64,000 nt of DNA from Aquatica leii (lineage: Eukaryota; Arthropoda; Insecta; Coleoptera; Lampyridae), in assembly GCA_035610365.1 (NCBI GenBank), contig CM069432.1, forward strand, positions 236,124,104 to 236,188,103, read 5' to 3'. Of this stretch, positions 25,675 to 38,268 are shown piece by piece (the first letter of the stretch is position 1; every line of letters starts with the position of its first letter). The notes beneath the pieces are model-generated. The model worked only from the letters and a program-made list of their open reading frames with translations. It made no database searches and was not told where the DNA came from. The position numbers were made by a program, and so were the translations under genes.

Positions 25675-28001
25675 TAGAACTGAAACTGAAATTGAACAAT
25701 TTACTTATAAGACAAACAAAAATGGTGTTATTTTTGTTGTACTGACGGTTTTCTCTTTTCATTCGAATAATGGAACGTGTTTTCTAAATTCGCACGATGA
25801 CGCAGAGATCATCTTTCGTGGCAACCACTATACTTGGATTTATCGAAATCGATTTTTAAAAATTTGTGAACTTGTAAAATTTACCATTGCTATAACATAA
25901 CTTCTTTGTCAGATTGCTTTTAGTTTCGACATTGACAGGGATGATTTAGCGTAAAAATTAAAATTGCTTGATATCAAACTTTATTAAATATAATGAGTCC
26001 TAGTATTCCTCTAAAAAAGTAAGAACAGTAACACTTTTAGAAAAATCAAATTTGCGACATCCAGTAAAAACGGTGGACTGAGTTTTCTCGGACATCCATA
26101 ATATTACTGCAGCTTTGAAATTACTCCAATAATAGACTTGTGCTACTAAATCGTCATGGCAATTTTTGACATTCTTTCCCAGAATCGTTTGCCTTTTTAA
26201 TTTGATTCGTTATCAGCAGTGATCTAAGAGTTTATAATAATATCAACTGTTTTTAGTAAAATTCTGTAGGAAAGTGTAATTAACAGTAATAAAGATGTGA
26301 AACTTTTGCATGATAATTATCATGTCAAGTAATAATAGTACTATAACATTAATTTTACATTAATATCGACATACAAAGATCGTGTTTAAACGTTTGCTGC
26401 CTTTTCTATTATTTTTAGTGAAACTCAAATTGTTATTAAGTTTAAGATCATTGTATTGATTTATATGATTTTTTACTAAAAAATGAAATTACTTTACTTG
26501 CCAAAAAGTTACTTCTTAATTATGTCATTTTAAAGAAATGCAAAAAATAAACAAACATTTAAGTATTAAATAAAAACGCATAAGAAACTCCAAGTATATT
26601 AAAACAAACAAAAACGAATCGAAATTATGTAGTTAGAAAAGTGAAAGTCAATATTACCAACTATTAAGAATAAATACGATCAGAAACTTTTGCATCATCC
26701 TACGTATAACTTGATATCGTATGTACAAATTACAGCAAAAATGGGAATCCTTTCTCCGGTAGTATTTTTTCTTAATTATAGACGTTTCCGAGTTATTCAA
26801 TTTCATAGTTTAAAATTAATTATAATTAATGCTTGGGATCATGGTGGTGACTCGATAAAAGTACCAGATATCAACACAGGTTTATTTTCTTTAGGTATAT
26901 TTCTAAAGTTTAATTATAATCGGGTTTATTAAAAAAGAATAAAACTTGTTTTACGCTTACTGTTCCAACGAGTAATTTCCTCGAAGTACGGAAACTGTTT
27001 TTTTTAAATAAATATTTAATTAAATTATTGTTTAAATGGTTAAGTTGAAAATACCTGAGCTGTAAGTGAAAGTGTGCTATAAATAATATCGAAATATTTA
27101 TGAAAGAGCCGATATCGTAATTTTAGTTTCACCTTTTATTAATTGTAAAGTTTTCTTTTGTTAGTTTTGCTGCTCCAGATGGTGATAACATGCATCGAAT
27201 GTATTTTTATCAAGTTCTCTATACTCGCTAATGACGAACATGATTCGATTTATAATAACTTTCTCTAAGTAACGATTACATCCAAGTTATTTAATTTTAA
27301 ACACGACATTGTGAGCATTAAAAAACGAATTTCCTTTTAGGCGTGGATTTATTTTTACTTTCACATGCTGCGGTGTGTATTCAGGTTTGGTGCTCTTGTG
27401 GTAAAAATGTGCAAGTTTAATTTTATCGGCCGATTGTCATTGCGACAATTAATTAATTACGTTAATTAGTTTTTTTTTTCGAAAAACCCAGTTTTATATA
27501 TAAACGCGTTTCAAGGTTATTTCACCTCCCCACTGAGATTCAAAACTGGTAAACATAAAATTTACCGATTTAACCGTTATCCCATTTGCCCCACGCCCAC
27601 CGACTACCTCTAGTTCATTTCTTACATCTGCGCGGCAGTATGATTTACATCAGATTATATCTCTTCCCAGAAAGCATTTTTATTAATTTATATTTTTTTG
27701 CAATGATTAAAGTAACTGCAGTGGCCTTTTCCAATTCCATACCTGATCAACGAGTTCTACTGTTTTAAATTGGACTAAAAATTTCGCATCGGATTTGACC
27801 ATCGAATACGCAAAACTGCATTAGTGCCTAAACCCACATCCTTCTAAAAATAGATACATCAATATTCTACGATACCCGACCGAAAAATTTGCAACATGGT
27901 TAGATTATTACATTTTAAACGCATAATGGTTTTTATTTGTTTTTCTTTTCGTAATCTAACGTGTACCTGCATAATTACGGTGGATTAAAGCTCGTTAAGT
28001 T
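25675..28001. other. AT-rich non-coding stretch
   Basis: About 2.3 kb; no coding or repeat signal that I can support. Confidence 0.45.
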
Positions 28002-28082
28002 TGACGTCACTTTTGCAGAAAAAAACTAACATTGGGTTTTACGTTAACATCGCATTTGACGTCACCAAGTCGTCTATAAAAG
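28002..28082 (+). promoter_or_regulatory. Candidate promoter: two CRE octamers and a TATA box
   Basis: Two perfect TGACGTCA octamers (28002-28009 and 28057-28064; each in the context TTTGACGTCAC) lie 55 bp apart, followed 11 bp later by TATAAAAG (28075-28082). Perfect CRE sites bind CREB/ATF-type bZIP factors in animals, and close spacing to a TATA box is a usual core promoter layout. Transcription would start near 28105-28115. Downstream there is no convincing exon: the first ATG at 28255 opens a frame of about 40 codons only. Confidence 0.4.
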
Positions 28083-31000
28083 ATTATACAGCGAATTGTA
28101 ATTGTAAATTACTCCAAAATTTATACCCAAACAAGATTTTATTAACGACAGTGTTGTCGGTGTTTGTGTAAATTACATCACGCTATTTCCCAACGTATTA
28201 AATAACATAACTAGTCAATAAAACATCCATCAACGGTGTATATTTTACATAAAAATGAACCAAATTATTTCTAGTCAAAAAAAAAGATCACTAATGTTCA
28301 GTAAATTTTCTTCTACACAACACGGTCGAATTAAGGATTTCTACCCTATAATTTTAGTAAAACTTAACGCAGGTACCTAAAATTACTTGACATCCATTTT
28401 AACAATTTATTGGTACATTTCAAATCAATTGTTGCTAAGTTTGTTAAATCCACCTATCGACTAGCTTTTTTTCAATATTAACATTTAACACACCTAAATA
28501 TTTTTAAATCACAAACGAATCTGTCAGTTTTTTTTGCTAAATCATAATACAAATTTAAATAACCAATTGAATTGTTTATAAATATTTTAAACTTGTATGC
28601 AATTTCAGTACAAAGTAAGATTAAAAAACACGTACTAATTGTTTTATTAATGCTTGGTTTACTTTTTACTGATAACTAGCTTTAATATCATTAGTAATAA
28701 AATAAATAAACAAAATAAAAGACTATAAAAAACAATATCAACAACTACAGGATTGCAATTGGATCATCTTGCCCCAAAACAAAGTATATGATATAATTTA
28801 AATATTTGTTTTTATGATAAAATGTTACTTGGTGTTGCAAAAAACCCGTTCTGGCAGTAATTTTTTTCTAAACAAGAATAAAATTAAATAATACTTGGAT
28901 TGAGGAATGTGCTAAAAAATATTCGAGTAGTTAAAAAAACTTTTGTTTTCAATCAACATAAATTGATAAAATCATCAAAACCCGCATAGTTGGCCTTGAT
29001 TTAGATTGCGTGTTTTGATTAACGACTAATTATTTAACATACACGGTTTAAATTTCGAAAATTTTGCAGGCTGAAAACGACACGATCGAAAAGTTCCTGG
29101 GCTGCTCATTACCAAACTGTAACACATCGTCTTCTACTTCTTTTATTATAACCGTATTTTTTCTGTTGGTCTTTTGCCGCTGTCGCTTTTTCTAACATGG
29201 TTCAATACCGTCAGCTACGTAATTAATTTTTTAACGTTTTTTTTTAGTTATTACAATGATTTCAGATGATCCTTCGTGAAATTATATATTTTGCAATTAG
29301 TATTTTATTATGTTTGAAGATAAAACAGCGTTCATCGTTTACTTATCAGTAAAAACTGCTAGTATAACAAAACAGACTGAAATGAGCAATAAAAATTGTC
29401 ACAAAGTTTGTTTCAAAAACAATTTACCGTCAGTTAATAGAAGTAAAATAGATTTTATTGCTAGAATTTAGTAATAACCCACAGAAAAAAGCATTTTTGT
29501 GTAGGCGAACCAGTCGCTGAACTCATATAAAACACCTTGTTAATTTATATCGATCAACATTTGTAAGTAACTCTTCTAGGTGGACGATAAAAACGTTGCA
29601 CCAAACCAAGTTACAAAGATAATTTAATTTAGTTTTTTTATCATTTAATTACAGATAATAAATTTACGTAGATTTTAATGTTATATAAACAGTACAATCT
29701 AAATTGCTTTTCATAAAGTACGTGGTTACTAAATCTTCGTACTGAAGTTCGCCAAAATCATAAGCACTGGAATTCAAAGTTTGTAGAATAAAGTAGCATA
29801 TATTGATTTAGTAATTGTCGCATCAACAGTTAATTAATTAACTGATAATAAGTAGTGACGTACCTATAAGGAATTGATAAAATTTTTTAGATGAATTTCA
29901 CGGTGCATTGTATCCAAATCTATTTTTAAATAATACATGTTTTTGCTTGTTTACTAGCTTTGGTAATTATTTTTTAAACAACAGTTCACAAGTTTCATGA
30001 AACTAAATTGTTACAAAACGACTCGTAAATGACGAAAGACAGACAGGAATTTGCGTTAATTCCCCCTATTAAACTGTTAACTAATCTAGTAACCCAGAGG
30101 TCGCATTTCTGAAATCGACATTAATTAAATGTTAAATATCACAAACTGAAAAACATTTTTCATATTTTTCCAAATAGTTTTGAAGATTTCGTTTTGCATA
30201 CTTTTAGATTAGGGCGTTTACAGTAACAGGTGACACAATTAATTTTGAGTTCACCAAAAATCGATTATGTTATTTACGTTATTTGTAAAAGATTTTTATT
30301 TTTTACTTTTCTATAATTGAATTTTGACGCGTCGAATTTTATGTTCGACTGTGAATTTTAAAAGCTTTTGTGTTCGTCGGCTAATTACGAAAGTCGTGAA
30401 AATTGATAGAAACAAAAACTGTGCTACTTTAGGACATTTTTCGTGAAACCAATTGACAAATGTGTTTCGTAAACCTTAAATTTAACTTCTTAAAGATTAG
30501 CTAATAATTTGATGTTTCAAAATATCGTTGTTTCTACTGCTTGACCTACACTTGTGTTTTGTAGCTAAATAAAGTTTACAGTCGCGTTAAATAGTGCATT
30601 TTCAGTGGCTTCTTACTCATTGGAATATTTACATTTGTTTTCGCCGGATGAGTCATTCGAGTTTGACGCATAAACAGAAAACTTGCGTTGGTACAATAAT
30701 CATTTACTTGTTTATAATGCATAATTGTATCTTTACCGTTTCAACTCAAAGGTGCTTAGTCAGGACGGATAGGACACCGTAAGTATTTTTTTACACGGTG
30801 TGAATTATAATCGTAGATAATGCACGTTTAAGACGTACTCATATATACACACACTGAATGTGCTTATGATATTTTTCTTTACTACAATTTCATTGCGAAA
30901 TTTAGTACAGTTCAGCAACTTGTACAACAATTAATTCATTACTACATTTACGTGTAGTAGAAGCTCCATCATTTATATATAAAATTATTTTAAAATAATC

Positions 31001-31149
31001 CTATTTTCTTATTAACAGTGCTTGTGCTGACTTTCATCTTTTTGATTTTAGGTCCGATCCATTTAAATGAACACAGTCTTATTTCGATTTCCTTCGTTTA
31101 CTTTTGATACCAAGACTAAATTTATTAGAATTGTAATTGTACTTGTACT
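28083..31149. other. AT-rich non-coding stretch
   Basis: About 3 kb with no recognisable protein, RNA gene or repeat edge. If the CRE/TATA cluster at its left edge is a real promoter, this would hold its 5' exon and intron. Confidence 0.4.
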
Positions 31150-33097
31150 TTAACCCTTAGATACCCATCCGTTTGAAGCAAACGTAAATGCCCCTACGGG
31201 GTCTCTCGGGGACCTCAGCTAAATTTTCCTTTTTGTCAATCGTTTCTAGACAAATAAAGAAGAGCACTTTTAAGTCATATTCTAATTAAGTTTAACAAAA
31301 AAAACATTGAATTATAAAATTTATATCTAAAACTTCTAGAAAATAATACTCCGGATTAACATATCTTTGTATACATAACAAAAATCTTAATGCAGTTCAC
31401 AACAATAAGAATCAATTGTGTAGCAATAAAAAAAATATTCTTTAAGTAGGCATAAAAAATTATGTTGATAAACAATTAGAATACGTTACGATTAGTAGCT
31501 TTTTTCTGTACAGTTCACACATAAAGTTGCATTCGGCGCATGATACTTTAACTTTTTGGCACGAAGACACTGATGGCATCTACCACGAGGAGTTCAACAT
31601 TATCAACATCACCCTTAGTCTTATTGTAGTCCAAAATCATTGGCGGCTTGTTTTCCCTGTTTTCTGAAATCCTTGCATCGTGATGAAGCGGAGTTAAGAA
31701 GTTTTACTTATTGGCAACACACCGGAGATAAAATAATAAAACACGTTGTTTATTAGAACAACAGGAAAAGAGTGAAAAAATAACATACATTGTCAAAAGC
31801 CTTAAAAATACAAAAGTCACTAAGAACTAAAGAATGGTTCACACTAACTGTTCTTATTTCAACACATCGTCATGTTGACTTGAGAGTAAATGCACCATCC
31901 TGTTCTTCTTGGGAATGTATGACACCATCGTTGGATCTTTCGTAAATGCGAACACTGATGATACCATGGATCTAGCAACAATGTTCAGTTCTGTTGGGGT
32001 ATCTCGATCATTCTTACGAACAATCTCAAGAAAGGTAAGTTTTTTGTTAAGTAGATAATTTGCTAAAGATACACTGATGATGAAATTGTCCCTTTTAACC
32101 CCCCCCCCCCACCAAATGCCATGATATGGTTTTACTAAATCTGATACTACACGGAAACCTTGGTTACCTCCGCCACTACATCAAGAAATTTTCCAGTATA
32201 AATTAGGATAATGTGCAAATAAGACGTTTTAACATCTGCAGCTATTCAATTTTTTATTACATAACGACCAGGCTTTAATTTTATATATTGCCTCAATGAG
32301 TACTTTCCTCGGAAACAAACTAATCATCAATCGTTATATGTTCGTATGGTGCAAATGACTTGGTACAGTTACTCAAAATGCAACCCCACAGCTCTCTGCA
32401 GCAAATTTGTCATGTTCTCTTGTTTGAATTCTTGTAAGCTTATCGTTAAATCGTAGAAATGTGGAAATTTCTTCAAATCTGTTTCGATATAATGCGGCAG
32501 TGAAAAAAGATAGACGATGAAAGTGTTTGTGGTCCACTTGTTGATTCGTTTCTACATCGTAGAGCGACTGCTTTTATGAGAACTCCTACAAAAGAATCTA
32601 ATGCATCACGTTTAAATATAACCCATTTTTCTAACGTGTCCAAGATTTGTAATACTTTTTAGCTTCTTGGTTTATATAAAGTCATATTTTATTCTTCATT
32701 TCAGTCGTCAAAAATAAATTCAAAATTTTGAATGATTGAATTACAAATTTTACTGTATGTTATAAGACCAAAACGAGCACTAACAATGTTTCTTTGTGGT
32801 CTCTTGCTTTTTCTGAATGTTTGACTATCCCACTCAAAACCAGATTTTGCAACATACCTAGTGTGACCTTATTCATTGTGGCTTTCAGATTCTTCAGGTG
32901 TGTCATATGATTCCACCTCACTGTGTATTTCTAAATTATCTTCTGCTTCTGAGGCATTTTGTTCCATAATAAAACATTCCTCTTCCTCGTCAGTGACATT
33001 ATCACTATAGTATTCTGTTTCAGAATCTATATTTACATTTGCCACTATTTCCTTGAGCTTTTTTTGTGAACCGTTTCTCTCGTTCCCAGTGATTCAT
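31150..33097 (-). pseudogene. piggyBac transposase relic, full span
   Basis: A start near 33097 is followed by the acidic N-terminus (SETEYYSDNVTDEEEE, SEAEDNLEIHSEVESYD). Core blocks follow: LVCFRGKYSLRQYIK, KPGRYVIKN, IAADVKTSYLHI, YTGKFLDVVAEVTKVSV, the third catalytic region KRDNFIISVSLANYLLNKKL, FAFTKDPTMVSYIPKKNR, and KPPMILDYNKTKGDVDNVE. The C-terminal finger CRCHQCLRAKK with LCVNC ends near 31500. The left element end is TTAA at 31150-31153 followed by CCCTTAGATACCC, a piggyBac-type terminus. About 20 stops or frameshifts, including a C11 run at 32100-32110 (C12 would also fit). The matching right end was not found. Dead copy, most similar to the PGBD4-like insect group. Confidence 0.85.
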
Positions 33098-33179
33098 TTT
33101 TAACAAAAAATTACAATAAAGTGATTGTAACATAAACACCTTTGTGAGGCCGCTCAACGCACTTCAAAGATATTCCAAA

Positions 33180-33488
33180 TTAGCGGTGCTGTAAGTTGTA
33201 GGTCGATGAATCGAAGTCCTCGAATGTAATTGCGGGAGTGTAATGGTGGACCCAGGTTTCGTCGACAGGCGAATCCTTCGGAATGCGGCAAAAACGTGTC
33301 AAAAAGTAGCGAGAAACACTCGAACTATTCAGTTTTATTTCCGATGTGAACAAGCGCAGCAAGTACTTTTTCATTTCTAATTCTTTAGTTAAAATTCTGT
33401 AGACACTGTCATTTGAGATACCCAGTATGTGTGCTATTTCGCGTACTTTTTTTAGTGCCCGTATTAGTAAATAAACCAAGTAGGCCAC
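33180..33488 (-). pseudogene. mariner transposase fragment
   Basis: A 102-codon open frame with KKVREIAHILGISNDSVYRI (second helix-turn-helix of the paired-like DNA-binding domain), LTKELEMKKYLLRL, and DETWVHHYTPAITFED, which contains the first catalytic Asp of mariner (consensus DETWxHHYxPE). The stretch between is shorter and more diverged than usual. The second and third aspartates are absent. It abuts the 5' side of a piggyBac relic on the same strand. Confidence 0.8.
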
Positions 33489-34047
33489 AATTTTCGTTCA
33501 TTGTGCAAAAAAAATCTTCGTGACAAAATTATGATGCCAGTTAAGATTTAACTACGGATGTGCAAAAACCTCAAGAGTACTATTGTAGTGGCCAGACTTC
33601 TAATTTCTTGCCTATATTGGTTTTTAAACCTGGTTTTCTCAAACCTTTTAGTATCAAAAACATCAATAGCTAAGAATTTAATCTTTTCATCGATTCTTCT
33701 TCGGCATCTTGAAATTTTCTGTATTGACCCCAAAAATGTAAGCATCTTGATAGCGGCATGACCACCGGTGGCATTTTGGAACCTAACTCAAAGACACTAT
33801 ATCCAGCGTTCACGGACAACACTGCCAGATGCTCGATAAGCTTTGTCGCCCCTAGAAATCGACACTGTTGTATAATTTTTATACCGTAGAGTAAACTAAA
33901 TCTTTTTCGTAACGCCTAAAATTTATAGCTAACCAAGCAAATTAAAATTTGATTTAATCATTGTTTAAGGAATAATTAGCTCTACAAAAAATTACGTCAT
34001 AAAGAAAGTCCGTCTCGCCAGTATTTGTGATATTCTAGAAAATATAT
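33489..34047. other. Spacer, nothing recognised
   Basis: Overlapping 65-codon frames on both strands at 33548-33761 show no family resemblance. Confidence 0.4.
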
Positions 34048-34720
34048 AATAATAATAATAATAATAATATGGTCTTTATTTATATCTATATAAATAAACA
34101 AACAATGTACAAAAAAAAAGTATTAATATAAATAAACAATGTTAAAAATATATATATAAATAAATAGGGCGAAGTTCAGACACAATTGTCTGTTCTTCCA
34201 CTTAACCCACATAAATTGACTTATAATAATATAAATTAGGAAGCTAAACATGACGCGTATAATACATATCATATGTAATAAAAATAGCTACATCAAGACC
34301 CATAATGTCCCGACTTTAACATAAACATTAGATCCTGACCTGCTCTTCATACAAGATTACTTTGAGGTGCGACTTGAAATTTCTATTCGAGAAGTTTTTA
34401 AGTTCAGGCGTAAGTACATTATAACGCTTTGCAATATTATAAGAAAAAGATCTCTGAAATGAAGAATATCTATGCAAAGGTATTGTTAGTAGACCTCTAT
34501 TTCGAATATTAATGTTGTGAACGTCTGTACGAAACCTGATTTTCTGATATAAATAAGGCGGCGTTTTAGTTGTTATTATATTGTGCGAATAACAGAGAAA
34601 ATGAAAAAGACGCCGATTTTCCATATTGAGCCATCGCAGTTCATTTAGTTTTCTCGAAACATATATATAAGATATTTTTTCTCTACCTTGATTTCCATAT
34701 TTCGCCAAATCTCAACTTAA
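34048..34720 (-). mobile_element. 5'-truncated LINE with (ATT)n tail
   Basis: The reverse strand from 34708 is open for 126 codons and encodes the C-terminus after the RT of a jockey/CR1/I-type LINE: LNELRWLNMENRRLFHFLCY, PPYLYQKIRFRTDVHNINIR, LLTIPLHRYSSFQRSFSYNI and AKRYNVLTPELKNF. After the stop at 34328 come about 260 bp of 3' UTR and a simple (ATT)n tail (34048-34070 on the + strand as AAT repeats). No stop interrupts the frame and the tail is regular, so this is one of the younger insertions. The 5' end near 34720 is where the coding match ends; a target duplication was not found. Confidence 0.8.
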
Positions 34721-37700
34721 ACAGAATAGTGTTCTACGACGTGACGAAAAAAAATTTTACCACCGACACTAATCTTTACACATGCCCTATGCTTTGTACT
34801 GTTATTGTGTATCATTCGTTGTCTGATACTTTTGAAATCAAATGAGTTCGCATTTCCTCTTTCTGAAAATCAAAGAATGAATACATTTATTTTACTCTTC
34901 GAATTGCTTGCTTGAAGCTGAAAAATCGCCATCGAAGCGTTGGTGGTTTTCAGTAAAAATCTTATACTGCTTCGATAATGTTTCTTTATAAATCGATATC
35001 TTTTTCATTATGGTGTTAATAAATCTCAGTTTTTGTGAAGTAACTGAGCTGAATTCTTCCAGTAAACGAACAATAAATGGAAGCTCATCTTCAGCATCTC
35101 CATCGTTTCACTGGTAGAAGTTGAAAAAGAGTTTGTCGCACACCTTTTTTGAAAACTTTTACATTCTGCATATTTATTGAAAAAAAAACAACAATCAACG
35201 TTTGCGTTCTGTTGACGTATTACGGACATAATACTTGGTGTTGAAAACCAAGTGTAAAATACTAGAGAGTCTCAAAAGAAGTTAAAAGTATTATCAACAT
35301 GGGTTCAAACATCTTCCGCTACTGAGATTTGACTTCCAAGATTTTTTTTTATATTTACGTGAATACCTGGTCTATGCTACACCCATAGAATAAAAACAAT
35401 CTGAAGCGACCCAGGCATTTTTGAGCGAATTGGGTAACGGCGCCACGCATGCATTCCTGCAGAAGGAGGAACATTATTTGATGTCACGTAATGCAATAAA
35501 AAAGTTTATGAGCTTTTGTGAACTACAAATAATAAACAAACAATTATTTTTAGACCCATGTTGAATAAGATTTTTGGGTCCTTATATACGCCCTTGAAAC
35601 ATTTTACATTTGTTTTTGTTTGAGAACGCTTGAACGCATATCGTATTTTGATTGAAGCACTCGGTATGTTTATTTCACTTTGGCGTATTAGGTGATAATT
35701 TATTAAGGTATATATATAGGTTGCGGATCTTTATATGGTTTAATCCGGCATTGCTTTTATTTGACCGTCATCCAATACTTTTGGACTTTTTGATACGGTG
35801 GACTTTTCCAATCATATCTGGCACTAGTAGTTTTAGGACGTTCACTATCGGATTCATCATTAATGGTCTCAACTTAGTTTTTTCCATTGTTTACAAAATC
35901 ACACGAGACGTTTGCTTTGATGTACTGTTAAAAACACACTAACTGACACCGCTCTATGCTGTCATATTTAACGTAATAAAGTATAATTGTACAGATTAGT
36001 AAAAAAGATTCCTCTAAATGTCTGTGTTAGGCCACGTAGTTATCAAACCATCTTCATATATAGAAACTACATCCATGAATATAGCAATAAGCATAATTCT
36101 AACATTTCAAAAATGTTTACGTAGGTGTTTATATTAATTTTGAAAAACAAACTGAAAAATTGATATTTTTAATAATTTACTTCATTTTGTAACAGATAAG
36201 CAAATAATAGAGGTTACTTGAAAATTCTGATGTAGGTATTTTTGATTTTTTTTTTGTTTTGTCTTTGCCAATTGTAAACTATAATAGGCGCTCAATAATT
36301 TGTTTTTCGAGAAATACGTGCATTTGTTATCTTTTATTGTTGGTCACTCTGAGATCTGTTTTCTTATTATTCACGTTAGTTATTATTTTCTTAGTTTGCA
36401 GTCTTCATCTAACAATTCATATTGCTTTTGTAGTAATACAAAATCGGCACGTACAGCGTCGAACTGCAAAAGAGACTGACTTTCTAACCCGAGGAACAGG
36501 ATCAGAGCGAAAAAAGGCTATCTCGACTGTGACGAGTGATATAAAACAATATTAATCGAAATAGACTAATTCAATTACCTAATTAAAAAACCTTTGTGGA
36601 TTGAGTCTAAAAAAATCTTAGTTTTCCAAAAACGTTTCCGACATCTGCTCTGGATCGTGTCACTCGTGTCGTATAATAGAACGTGGTACCATACATAAGA
36701 ATTAAAAAAAGTTAAATCTAATATAGCAGTTTTGGAAACGATAAATACTACTAATTGGAGAACGTCTTTCAAAAAGTAATCGTCGAAATATTAGTGAAAA
36801 ATGAATCTCATTAAAAACTAGGAATATTGATCAAAAATTATTACGTGTAAAGATTATGTTCGATGAACAGAAGGTTTTTCAACGTAGACACATTCAAATC
36901 ATTAAATATATACAGTGCACACCGGAGTCACAGATAATGTTATTAATCGAATAATGTTGTCACTTTATTAAAAAAAACGGGTCGCATGTATGCTACTGTC
37001 ATTTATAGTAATCATAATTTCGGTTTATGTTATCAATTTTCTTCTCAGGTTTGTTTCTATACATGAACAATAACCTACTTTGCATGAATTTGTCAAAGTT
37101 TATTCGGTGCATATGAATTCAGTTAGAAAGAACATTTTTTGTTTATTTGCAAGCCCAAGTGACATCGGATCTTTGTTTCTGCGATTTTATATGGTCTGAA
37201 GTCTGATTATCTGTTATCGTTGTTGTGGCGACTATGTGTCGTCTAAAGTTACCATGCACCGGGCGTTAACCACTAACTTATCTTAGGTAATTGTAACAGT
37301 TTTTTTTTTAAACTTTGCAATGGGCGACTCAATTACGATATGTGTGCCTAAAAGAAAAAATTAAGATCGTTGCGAAAAATAGGTCAGCAGAGTGCTGCTG
37401 CTCAATTAAAAATTAACTACGTATCAGTAATTAGAACGATTAAAAACACTTTTGCATCTTTAGCATTATTTTTGAACTGCATTTATTTATTTAAGTACGT
37501 ATTTTGACTCATTGTGGTGTGGAGTTCTTAGAACAACAACTTAATTTGACTACGCCTTTTGTGATAACATTATGTTGTAGTTATTTTTATTTTTGGTCAG
37601 CAAATTACAGAAAACTAAATTAAACATGATAACATTTTTAAATCTTTTTTATTCCCGACGTCAACAAACAAATGCTACAGGTTCGTAATTTTCGATTTAC

Positions 37701-37771
37701 TTGGTTCAAAATTTAGATTTTTTTTTGTTTTATTAGAACTTTTTTTTTATATTGTTTTACTGGTATTAAAG
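34721..37771. other. AT-rich non-coding stretch
   Basis: About 3 kb. Frames at 35652-35942 and 36259-36555 are open for nearly 100 codons but are rich in Leu, Phe and Ile from T-rich DNA and resemble nothing. No repeat edges noticed. Confidence 0.45.
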
Positions 37772-37817
37772 TTATAATTTCACTGGTACGGTTTCTTTAT
37801 CCTCCTTATTTGAACTT

Positions 37818-38012
37818 TAAGTAACACTATTAAAATCTTCTTTCAAGGAGGGGCATAAAAAAACTGCTCAGTTTTTCTTTGAGGCGACGTTTCGTGCACT
37901 AAATGTGCACTTCATCAGGCCACTGCAATTTATTAAGCGTAAGTACAAAACAACTATTTAATTTAATAAGTTAGTAGTAACTAAATTACAGAATAACCAG
38001 AAAAAACAATAA
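37818..38012. repeat. Penelope 3' terminal arm (195 bp)
   Basis: In sense orientation to the coding region, this is the 3' UTR end. Its inverted partner is 39363-39560. A further 34 bp (37784-37817) out to the target duplication has no partner in the other arm. Confidence 0.92.
37881..37923 (-). ncRNA. Hammerhead ribozyme motif, sense copy
   Basis: Read on the reverse strand: GTGGC, CTGATGA, an extra A, stem GTGCAC, loop ATTTA, stem GTGCAC, GAAACGTC, GCCTC. CTGATGA and GAAA form the hammerhead core; GGC/GCC forms stem I; the cleavage site would follow GUC. Hammerheads are known in Penelope-like elements. Stem III is the self-complementary ACGU without a loop, so folding needs a second copy. 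The A between CTGATGA and stem II is also seen in the copy at 7.5 kb. Confidence 0.82.
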
Positions 38013-38268
38013 ACGTAAGAACTTACGTAGAAACATTAGAGCAAGTTACTCCGAAGTTTTTCGACAAACATGAAACACGTCCTAAACTTAATTGACAACA
38101 ATCTGATTAGTAAAAGTCAATGATTAAAAACAATAAATAAGTATAAATAATAAATAATAAATGACAATACAATTCAACATGGGGAACAAACACTATGATA
38201 TGTATAATCAAACATTATTTCAAGGTAACCTGTAATCACATAAAAATTGAAAATAACCGTGAAACACA

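Noticed and set aside
34328..36772. Frames of 65-100 codons at 35026, 35652 and 36259 as small genes
   Set aside because: Composition follows T-rich DNA, no motifs, no start context or repeat support.
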